8,444 nucleotides of DNA from Candidatus Pelagibacter sp. TMED153 (GTDB lineage Bacteria > Pseudomonadota > Alphaproteobacteria > Pelagibacterales > Pelagibacteraceae), in NCBI GenBank assembly GCA_002169935.2, contig NHHC02000052.1, forward strand, positions 1 to 8,444, read 5' to 3'. This document shows positions 1 to 6,588 of this stretch, one piece after another. The notes below the pieces were generated by a model. It saw only the letters and a list, made by a program, of their open reading frames with translations, had not been told where the DNA came from and did not search any database. The first letter of the stretch is position 1. Each line of letters starts with the position of its first letter. The position numbers were made by a program, and so were the translations under genes.

Positions 1-663
1 ATCAACATTAATCAATTCTTCAGCATTATTAGAATTTACTGAACCACCATACAAAATAGGGATTAAACTACTTTCAGTCTCGTCATAAAATTCAGTTAAT
101 AAACCTCTAATATAAGAATGTATTTCACTAACTTTTTCAATTGATGCGGTAAGACCTGTTCCAATTGCCCAAACTGGTTCATATGCTATAACAATATTTT
201 TTAAAGAATTAACCCTACTTAATCCTATTTTTATTTGTCTGTAAACGGTCTCTTTAGCTAGACCTTCATTTAACTCCTCAATGGTTTCACCTATACATAA
301 AACTGGGATCATATTAGCATTGATGACACTTGAAACTTTATCACCAATACACTCATCATCTTCATTGAACATTGTTCTTCGCTCTGAATGACCTAAAATA
401 ACATACTTTACTTCGCAATCAATAAGCATGTCTACCGAAACTTCGCCAGTAAAAGCACCAGAATTTTCAAAATAACAATTTTGAGCACCTAGATAATAAG
501 ATTTAGAATGTACAACACTAGTCAACCCGGTGAAAGGAGGACAAATTATAACATCAGTATTACTTATTGAATTTAGATTTTCAATTAAAGATAAAGAAAA
601 CTTGTTACCTTCTGAAGGTGTTTTGTTCATTTTCCAATTCCCAGCTACAATAGGTTTAATCAT
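1..663 (-). CDS. tpiA: Triosephosphate isomerase, 3' end cut by the window edge
   Basis: Interconverts dihydroxyacetone phosphate and glyceraldehyde 3-phosphate in cytosolic glycolysis and gluconeogenesis. Seen: 221 codons from an ATG at 663. The N-terminus reads IVAGNWKMNKTPSEG, with the substrate-binding Asn and catalytic Lys in NWKMN. LGHSERR places the electrophilic His at about residue 92, and EPVWAIGTG places the catalytic Glu at about residue 162. ILYGGSV, the phosphate-gripping loop, lies just before the window edge. The family is usually about 250 residues, so roughly 30 C-terminal residues are missing. The start sits 4 nt after the pgk stop, with a GGAG Shine-Dalgarno inside the last pgk codons, so the two genes should be cotranscribed and probably translationally coupled. 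No key residue is missing. Identification is essentially certain. Confidence 0.97.
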   Translation of the reverse strand, partial: MIKPIVAGNWKMNKTPSEGNKFSLSLIENLNSISNTDVIICPPFTGLTSVVHSKSYYLGAQNCYFENSGAFTGEVSVDMLIDCEVKYVILGHSERRTMFNEDDECIGDKVSSVINANMIPVLCIGETIEELNEGLAKETVYRQIKIGLSRVNSLKNIVIAYEPVWAIGTGLTASIEKVSEIHSYIRGLLTEFYDETESSLIPILYGGSVNSNNAEELINVD

Positions 664-667
664 ATTT

Positions 668-1855
668 TCATATCTCCAGTTTGTTTATTGCCTCAAGTTG
701 ATTTCCTGACATTAATTCAAGTGATGCCCCACCTCCAGTTGAAACATGCGTCACCTTATCAACCATATTAAAATGTCTTAAAGCTGATGCAGTATCCCCT
801 CCACCAGCTATTACAATAGCGTTTAATTTTGAAATTTCTACTAATTTCTCAGCTATAGCTTCAGTTCCAGCAGCAAAAGACGTATTTTCAAAAACTCCCA
901 TTGGACCATTCCATAATACAGTTTTGGCAGAATCTAATATTTCTAAATATTTTTCTATAGTTTTTATGCCAATGTCTAAACCCATTTGATTTTCAGGTAT
1001 GTCTCTCACGCTAACTGGATTATTTCTATTAGTATCATCTATTTTTTCAGAACATACAATATCATTTGGTAACATTACTTTTTTACCATGAAGCCTCGCC
1101 GTATCTAAAATATTTTTTGCCTGGTCTACCATCTTCGATTCAACTAAAGACTTACCAATATTATGACCCATAGCTTTAAGAAAAGTAAAAGACATTCCAC
1201 CGCCGATAATTATTGTATCAGCCTGATGAATATATTTATTTAATAATTCTAATTTAGTAGATACTTTTGCACCGCCGAGGATTAATACTAAAGGCCTTCC
1301 AGGTTTATTTATCACATCTTTTAAATATTTCATTTCTTTTTCAAATAAAAACCCAATACCAAAATTTTTAAAATTATCAATAACTCCATGATTAGAAGCA
1401 TGCGCTCTATGTGCAGTTCCAAAAGCATCATTAATATATAATCTTCCATGTTTCGATAATTTATTTGCAAAAACTGAGTCATTAATAGATTCCTCTTTAT
1501 GAAATCGTAAATTTTCTAAAAGATGAACCTCTCCAGCCTTCAATGATAACGAGGTATCAGTAGCATCCTGAGATATACAATCAGAAGAGAATTTTATAGG
1601 CATTTCTAATAATGATGCTAGATGCTCGCCTACTGGCATTAAACTAAATTGTTTATTGTATCTACCATTTGGTCTACCAAGATGTGACATCAAAACTACA
1701 GATGCACCCTCGCTTAAACAATAATTAAGGGTTGGCAAACAAGCTCGAATTCTAAAATCATCTTGAATAACACTATCTAAGATAGGGACATTAAGATCTA
1801 ATCTAATTAATACTGTTTGTCCTTTGATATCAAAAGACTTTATAGGTCGAAGCAT
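668..1855 (-). CDS. pgk: Phosphoglycerate kinase
   Basis: Transfers phosphate between 1,3-bisphosphoglycerate and ADP in cytosolic glycolysis, and runs in reverse in gluconeogenesis. Seen: 395 residues, normal for bacterial single-domain PGK. Motifs in order: RLDLNVP at 18-24, SHLGRP at 57-62 and DAFGTAHR at 143-150 (N-terminal 3-phosphoglycerate-binding domain); then GGAKVSTK at 194-201, WNGPMGVFE at 315-323, GGGDT at 351-355 and STGGGASLE at 372-380 (C-terminal nucleotide-binding domain). All substrate-binding residues I can check are intact. The ATG at 1855 gives an N-terminus that aligns with known PGKs. Only AACTAAAG, no good Shine-Dalgarno, precedes it. It is the first gene of a pgk-tpiA operon and is divergent from the gene at 2024. 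The stop is TGA; reading it as Trp would add only four residues before TAA. Confidence 0.98.
   Translation of the reverse strand: MLRPIKSFDIKGQTVLIRLDLNVPILDSVIQDDFRIRACLPTLNYCLSEGASVVLMSHLGRPNGRYNKQFSLMPVGEHLASLLEMPIKFSSDCISQDATDTSLSLKAGEVHLLENLRFHKEESINDSVFANKLSKHGRLYINDAFGTAHRAHASNHGVIDNFKNFGIGFLFEKEMKYLKDVINKPGRPLVLILGGAKVSTKLELLNKYIHQADTIIIGGGMSFTFLKAMGHNIGKSLVESKMVDQAKNILDTARLHGKKVMLPNDIVCSEKIDDTNRNNPVSVRDIPENQMGLDIGIKTIEKYLEILDSAKTVLWNGPMGVFENTSFAAGTEAIAEKLVEISKLNAIVIAGGGDTASALRHFNMVDKVTHVSTGGGASLELMSGNQLEAINKLEI
674..677 (-). promoter_or_regulatory. Shine-Dalgarno site for tpiA inside the end of pgk
   Basis: On the minus strand GGAG lies 10 nt before the tpiA ATG and overlaps the last sense codons of pgk (CTG GAG ATA TGA). 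It fixes the tpiA start and fits reinitiation by ribosomes finishing pgk. An ATG that overlaps the pgk TGA is in another frame and stops almost at once. Confidence 0.6.
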
Positions 1856-2023
1856 TCTTTAGTTATTATTAAGTTAAAATATTAGGTTATTGATATTTAG
1901 GCGTGAAGTAATAAAAATAAATATTTGTAAATTTATTTGATATTTTACTCAATTCTACCATTATTAAATAATAATAATCATTTTAACTTAACTAAATAAA
2001 CTAATATTTAAATCAATAAAATC
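1856..2023. promoter_or_regulatory. AT-rich divergent intergenic region between pgk and the receiver/PEP-binding gene
   Basis: This 168-nt region must hold the promoters of both pgk (minus) and the gene at 2024 (plus). It is very AT-rich, so TAATAT-like hexamers occur by chance on both strands, and I see no convincing paired -35/-10 or Bacteroidota-type TTTG/TAnnTTTG promoter. The only structured element is a small inverted repeat listed separately. An in-frame TAA at 2009 limits the plus-strand coding region on this side. Confidence 0.5.
1915..1938. repeat. Perfect 8-bp inverted repeat in the divergent promoter region
   Basis: AAATAAAT at 1915-1922 and ATTTATTT at 1931-1938 are exact reverse complements separated by 8 nt (ATTTGTAA). 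The position between divergent genes would suit a dimeric regulator, but arms made only of A and T in such DNA could be chance. It is not a terminator: it has no GC stem. Confidence 0.3.
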
Positions 2024-4996
2024 TTGAAGAAAAATCCTTTTAATATAAGAAATAATAACGGTTTTAATGAGCTAATGACGCATCGCGTACATGAGATTCT
2101 CCTTGTGGCGAGTCCTTACGATGCATTCATTTTAGAAGAAGAGGGCGGTTTAACAGAACAAATTATGACTGAGTATATTGGTATGAATTTTAACTATGCT
2201 CCTAGAGTTACACGCTCCTCAACAGCTACATCAACAATGAAACATTTATCAGAAAACAAATTTGATTTAGTTATAGTAATGTTACGAATTGAAGATACTG
2301 ATCCAATTTCTTTAGGAAGTTCAATAAAAAAATTATATCCAAAAATGCCAGTCATCTTACTTGCATTTGATGAAACAGAAGTAAATCAAATTAACCAAAT
2401 AATATCTCCAAGCTCCATTAATAGAGTTTTTATATGGTCAGGAGATGCATCAGTTTTCCCAGCAATAATTAAATATGTTGAAGATAGAAAAAACGCTGAA
2501 AAAGATATAATTAAAGGAAATGTTCGCGCAATCATACTGATCGAAGATTCTCCTAGAATGTATTCAATATTACTTCCACTTATTTATAGAGAAATAGTAT
2601 CACTAACAAAGAATCTAATGAAAAAAACATTTGACTCGACCTATAAGTCAATGCATTTAAGAGGGCGAATAAAAGTTTTACTTACACCAAATTACGAGAC
2701 TGCTGAAAAATTCTCAAAAAAATACGGTGATAATATTGTAGGTATTATATCTGATGTTAAATTTCTTAATGGTGGTAAAAAAGATTCTAAAGCAGGGGTA
2801 AAATTTGCAAAGTCGATTAGAAAAAAACATCCTGCAATGCCAATAATGTTGCAATCAACGGATAGTTCAAATCTAGAATTAGCAAAAGGTTTAGGTGCTG
2901 ATTTTCTTCATAAAGGATCTAATACTTTGTTAAATGATTTGAGAAATTTTATGATTATCAATTTTGGATTTGGTGATTTTATTTTTAAAGACTCAAAAGG
3001 TAATGAAATATTTAAAGCAACATCTATAGAAGAACTCTCAAATGGTATCAAAGAGGTTCCTATAGAAACAATTATTTACCATGGAAAAAGTAATCATTTT
3101 TCTAATTGGGTTGCAGCTAGATCAAATTTTGATCTAGCAACAAGGTTGAGGAAGATAAACGTAGATATTTTTTTAAATAAAGAAAAAATAAGATCTGCAA
3201 TAATAAAAGAAATCAATGATCCAAATGTTAGACATAGATTTGGCGAAGTAACAGATTTTTCATTTCAAAATGATAATAATTCTAGATTTTATAAAATTGG
3301 TGGCGGATCTTTAGGAGGTAAAGCACGCGGGCTTGCGTTTGCAAAGGATATGATATCGCAATCAGGAATAAACGACAAATATAAAAATATAATTGTAAAA
3401 ATTCCGCGAACCGCAATAATTGGAACAGAGGAATTTGACAATTTTATGAAAGATAATAAACTCTGGGATATTGCTTTAAAAGAAAACTCAAATGAAAAAG
3501 TTGAAAAGCTTTTTATAAATAGTAGACTCTCTATAGAGCTAACATTGAAAGTAGAATCCTTTTTAAAATCTTGTAAATACCCATTAGCAGTAAGATCTTC
3601 AAGTCTATTAGAAGATTCTCAATATCAAGCACTATCTGGAGCATACTCAACATTCATGCTTTCTAATAATCAAGAATTATTTAAAGACCGAATAAAAGAA
3701 CTTATTAATGCAATAAAATTAGTTTTTGCTTCCATTTTTTTCCAAGAATCTAAATCTCACTTTAATCATACAGCTCACAGGACAGAAGAAGAAAAAATGG
3801 CTGTAATGCTAATGGAAATTGCTGGACAAGGATATTCTAGCGGAAGGTTTTACCCTACATTTAGCGGTGTTTTAAAAAGTGTTAATTTTTATCCAGTTTC
3901 TTACATGAAGCGTGATGAGGGAGTTTGTTATCTTGCTTTGGGTTTTGGAAAAACGATTGTAGATGGAGGTAAGTGCTTAGGAATTTCTCCAAAATACCCA
4001 GGTATAAAACCCCAATTTGCTACGATTAAATCTACAATTTTAAATTCGCAAGCTAGTTTTTATTCTTTAGAAATGGCAGAAAAAGATTTTGATTTAAAAA
4101 ACGATTTAAAACTTCATGATCTTTCTATGGCAGAAATAGATGGTTCTTTAAATTGGCTAGGAGGAGTAATCACCTCAGAAGATAATATATTAAGGAATTC
4201 TCTCTCTTACGATGGCACTAGGATAATTAACTTTTCTCCAATTTTAGATTGGAAGATGATTCCGCTATGCGATATTCTCAATGAGTTACTTTCATTGGGT
4301 AAAAAGGCATTAGGTTGCCCAGTAGAAATTGAATTTGCTGTAAACATGAAGGAATACAAAGCTTCTGAATTTTATCTATTACAAATTAAGCCGATGTTAA
4401 TATCTACTAATAAATCTATAGTTTTAGATAACTATGATAATAAAGATATTTTTGCCTCAAGTAATATCACTCTTGGTAATGGCGCAACAAATCATATAAA
4501 GGACTTATTAATTCTCCATCCTGAAAAATATGACCCCTCAAAATCAAATGATATAGCTAACGAAATTGAATACTTCAATAATAAAATCGGTAAAAATAGA
4601 CATTACATTCTTTCTGGGCCTGGGAGGTGGGGTTCTGCTGACCCTTGGTTGGGAGTCCCAATATCCTGGCAACAAATTTCTAATAGTAAAATTATTATTG
4701 AACTAGGGCATGAGGATTTTCCGGTTGACCCTTCTTTTGGAAGTCATTTTTTCCAGAATATTACAAGTCTTCATGTCGGATATTTAACAATTGACCACAA
4801 AAGCAAAGAAGATTTTTTAAATTATAAATGGCTAGAAAAAGCTAAAGTCAAAGAAGAGAAAAAATATATTAAATGGTATCAGTTTAAGAATCCTTTTAAA
4901 TCTGTAATTAATGGCCTCACTGGAGAAAGTAAAGTACTGATTCCAAAACCTGAAAAATTAGCAGTAATGGATGAAGAAGATTCAACAGGTATTTAA
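2024..4996 (+). CDS. Receiver-linked PEP synthase/PPDK-type ATP-grasp protein lacking the His and PEP-barrel domains
   Basis: The biochemical reaction is unknown to me. Seen, in 990 residues: a receiver-like fold at about 22-150 with Met86 where the phosphoacceptor Asp should be; a second, intact receiver at about 167-310 with acidic pocket IEDSP at 173-177, acceptor Asp244 in ISDVKF, Thr279 in QST and Lys297 in LHKGS; then a PPDK/PEP-synthase N-terminal ATP-binding domain with GGGSLGGKARG at 426-436, AVRSSSLLEDS at 522-532 and LLQIKPM at 785-791. A further region carries GPGRWGSADPW at 865-875 and GSHFFQNITS. No TxHA phosphohistidine swivel domain or PEP-utilising barrel follows. It is cytoplasmic, with no signal peptide. 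The start is TTG at 2024: an in-frame TAA at 2009 excludes anything longer, and the first ATG (2075) would remove residues that look family-like (GFNELM before the YDAFILEE segment). Inference: a phosphorelay-controlled phosphotransferase or sensor linked to pyruvate/PEP metabolism. Confidence 0.85.
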   Translation: MKKNPFNIRNNNGFNELMTHRVHEILLVASPYDAFILEEEGGLTEQIMTEYIGMNFNYAPRVTRSSTATSTMKHLSENKFDLVIVMLRIEDTDPISLGSSIKKLYPKMPVILLAFDETEVNQINQIISPSSINRVFIWSGDASVFPAIIKYVEDRKNAEKDIIKGNVRAIILIEDSPRMYSILLPLIYREIVSLTKNLMKKTFDSTYKSMHLRGRIKVLLTPNYETAEKFSKKYGDNIVGIISDVKFLNGGKKDSKAGVKFAKSIRKKHPAMPIMLQSTDSSNLELAKGLGADFLHKGSNTLLNDLRNFMIINFGFGDFIFKDSKGNEIFKATSIEELSNGIKEVPIETIIYHGKSNHFSNWVAARSNFDLATRLRKINVDIFLNKEKIRSAIIKEINDPNVRHRFGEVTDFSFQNDNNSRFYKIGGGSLGGKARGLAFAKDMISQSGINDKYKNIIVKIPRTAIIGTEEFDNFMKDNKLWDIALKENSNEKVEKLFINSRLSIELTLKVESFLKSCKYPLAVRSSSLLEDSQYQALSGAYSTFMLSNNQELFKDRIKELINAIKLVFASIFFQESKSHFNHTAHRTEEEKMAVMLMEIAGQGYSSGRFYPTFSGVLKSVNFYPVSYMKRDEGVCYLALGFGKTIVDGGKCLGISPKYPGIKPQFATIKSTILNSQASFYSLEMAEKDFDLKNDLKLHDLSMAEIDGSLNWLGGVITSEDNILRNSLSYDGTRIINFSPILDWKMIPLCDILNELLSLGKKALGCPVEIEFAVNMKEYKASEFYLLQIKPMLISTNKSIVLDNYDNKDIFASSNITLGNGATNHIKDLLILHPEKYDPSKSNDIANEIEYFNNKIGKNRHYILSGPGRWGSADPWLGVPISWQQISNSKIIIELGHEDFPVDPSFGSHFFQNITSLHVGYLTIDHKSKEDFLNYKWLEKAKVKEEKKYIKWYQFKNPFKSVINGLTGESKVLIPKPEKLAVMDEEDSTGI

Positions 4997-4999
4997 GAA

Positions 5000-6337
5000 C
5001 TATACTATACCCTGATCGATCATTGCGTCAGCAACTTTAATAAATCCAGCGATATTTGCACCTTTAACGTAATCAGTACGATTATTTTCACCACCATGCT
5101 CAACACATGAAGCATGAATACTCTTCATAATGCCAAGAAGCTTTTCATCTACCTCATTTCGATTCCATTTAATTCTCATACTATTTTGGCTCATCTCTAA
5201 CCCTGAAACTGCAACTCCTCCTGCATTTGCAGCTTTACCAGGGCCGAATAAAGTTTTAGCTTCTTGGAACATAGACACAGCTTCAGGATTTGAAGGCATA
5301 TTTGCTCCTTCACTAACTGCTAAAACTCCATTTTTGATAAGGTCTTTAGAGTCATTACCATCTATCTCATTTTGAGTAGCGCATGGCAATGCGATGTCAC
5401 ATTCAACTCCCCAAGGTCGTTTACCATCATAATACTTACAATTAAATTCATTTGCATACTCTTTTATACGTCCTCTTTTATTATTTTTTAGATCAATAAC
5501 CCAATCTAGTTTTTCTTTACTTATACCTTCTGGATCATAAATAAAACCAGAAGAATCAGATAACGTAATAACCTTACCTCCAAGGTGCATTACTTTTTCA
5601 GTAGCATACTGGGCAACATTTCCTGAACCAGAGACTGAAACATTTTTACCCTCTATTGAATTATTATTATGCTTTAACATTTCTTCTACGAAATAAACAC
5701 AGCCATAACCAGTAGCCTCAGGTCTAATTAAGCTGCCTCCCCAATTAAGACCTTTACCAGTTAAAACACCTGAAAATTCATTCGTAATTCTTTTATATTG
5801 GCCAAACATATATCCGATTTCTCTTCCACCTACACCTATATCGCCTGCTGGGACATCTGTATCTGGACCTATGTGTTTCGACAATTCTAACATAAAACTT
5901 TGACAAAAGCTCATTACTTCATTATCTGATTTACCTTTTGGGTCAAAGTCTGATCCTCCTTTACCACCACCCATTGGCAACGTAGTTAAGCTATTTTTGA
6001 ATACCTGTTCAAATCCTAAAAATTTTAAAATACTTAGGTTTACGGAAGGGTGAAATCGAAGACCACCTTTATAGGGACCAATTGCAGAATTAAACTCAAC
6101 TCGATATCCTCTATTCACATTTATTTCCCCTCTATCATTTCTCCATGGGACACGAAAAGTTATTACTCTTTCTGGTTCTATTATTCTATCTAAGACGCCT
6201 GCATGGATGTATTCTCTGTTCGACATCAAAAAGTCCCATAATGAATCAATTACCTCATGTACAGCCTGATGAAACTCTATTTCATTAGGGTCTTTATGTT
6301 TTACTTTGTTCATAAAATCGTTTATCGACGAATACAT
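5000..6337 (-). CDS. gdhA: NADP-type glutamate dehydrogenase
   Basis: Makes glutamate from 2-oxoglutarate and ammonium with NADPH (EC 1.4.1.4 type), a cytosolic homohexamer of nitrogen assimilation. Seen: 445 residues against 447 in E. coli GdhA, which it resembles throughout. Substrate site: IGPYKGG with Lys90, PMGGGKGGSDFDPKG with the catalytic Lys126, and PAGDIGVGGRE with Asp166. Nucleotide domain: VSGSGNVAQ at 235-243 and SDSSG at 260-264. The C-terminus has GKAANAGGVAVSGLEM and VKGANIAGFIKVADAM. The close match to the E. coli enzyme supports NADP rather than NAD use, though cofactor choice is inferred. ATG at 6337 is supported by AGGAG 7 nt upstream. It converges on the gene ending at 4996 with a 3-nt gap and is divergent from the tRNA at 6477. 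Complete, with no missing residues. Confidence 0.96.
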   Translation of the reverse strand: MYSSINDFMNKVKHKDPNEIEFHQAVHEVIDSLWDFLMSNREYIHAGVLDRIIEPERVITFRVPWRNDRGEINVNRGYRVEFNSAIGPYKGGLRFHPSVNLSILKFLGFEQVFKNSLTTLPMGGGKGGSDFDPKGKSDNEVMSFCQSFMLELSKHIGPDTDVPAGDIGVGGREIGYMFGQYKRITNEFSGVLTGKGLNWGGSLIRPEATGYGCVYFVEEMLKHNNNSIEGKNVSVSGSGNVAQYATEKVMHLGGKVITLSDSSGFIYDPEGISKEKLDWVIDLKNNKRGRIKEYANEFNCKYYDGKRPWGVECDIALPCATQNEIDGNDSKDLIKNGVLAVSEGANMPSNPEAVSMFQEAKTLFGPGKAANAGGVAVSGLEMSQNSMRIKWNRNEVDEKLLGIMKSIHASCVEHGGENNRTDYVKGANIAGFIKVADAMIDQGIV

Positions 6338-6344
6338 TTTTTAT

Positions 6345-6349
6345 CTCCT
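6345..6349 (-). promoter_or_regulatory. Strong Shine-Dalgarno site of gdhA
   Basis: On the minus strand AGGAG lies 7 nt before the ATG at 6337. It is the best ribosome-binding site in the window and stands out because pgk, the gene at 2024, the barrel gene and the lipoprotein gene lack a recognisable one. It fixes the gdhA start. Confidence 0.75.
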
Positions 6350-6444
6350 GTGCTCTAATCAGTTTCCATAATTTAATAAGTAAAATTACTATTTAATGAC
6401 ATCTATTTTTATGTTTCTACCATTAGTATTTTTGTAAAGGATTC

Positions 6445-6450
6445 TATAAT
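6445..6450 (+). promoter_or_regulatory. Candidate -10 box for the tRNA gene
   Basis: An exact TATAAT lies 26 nt before the first base of the mature tRNA, which would leave a leader of about 20 nt for RNase P to remove. No TTGACA-like -35 lies 16-18 nt upstream (the bases there read ATTAGT), so support is the -10 match and position only. The minus-strand promoter of gdhA should lie in the same 139-nt region (6338-6476), but I cannot point to it. Confidence 0.35.
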
Positions 6451-6476
6451 TTATTGTACAGATTTTTTGTGATATT

Positions 6477-6550
6477 GGCGGAGTAGCTCAGCTGGTTAGA
6501 GCATCGGAATCATAATCCGGGTGTCGGGGGTTCGAGTCCCTCCTCCGCTA
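6477..6550 (+). tRNA. tRNA with anticodon CAU, probably elongator tRNA-Met
   Basis: A full cloverleaf folds by hand: acceptor 6477-6483 with 6543-6549 (the terminal pair is G-U), D stem GCTC 6486-6489 with GAGC 6499-6502, anticodon stem TCGGA 6504-6508 with TCCGG 6516-6520, loop ATCATAA with CAT at 6511-6513, five-base variable region, T stem 6526-6530 with 6538-6542 around TTCGAGT, and discriminator A6550. The anticodon stem lacks the three GGG/CCC pairs of initiator tRNA, so this is an elongator. A CAU anticodon could also belong to tRNA-Ile2 with lysidine at position 34. Overall similarity to Met tRNAs that begin GGCGGAGTAGCTCAGCTGG favours Met. CCA is not encoded, so it must be added after transcription. 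Confidence 0.93.
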
Positions 6551-6588
6551 CATCATTGATAATACTCTTTTTGACTAATTTATATGAA

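Noticed and set aside
5013..5022. Perfect palindrome TGATCGATCA near the convergent gene ends
   Set aside because: It encodes the conserved C-terminal residues of GdhA (MIDQ). It has no loop or T-run, so it is not a terminator.
5130..5375. Plus-strand open frame of 81 codons
   Set aside because: It lies wholly antisense within gdhA, whose coding sequence is certain. It has no recognisable product or ribosome site.
6477..6550. Initiator tRNA-fMet
   Set aside because: The anticodon stem is TCGGA/TCCGG, without the three consecutive GGG/CCC pairs of initiators.
6556..6588. TTG at 6556 as the start of the barrel protein
   Set aside because: It adds 11 residues in front of a complete signal peptide that begins properly at the ATG at 6589.
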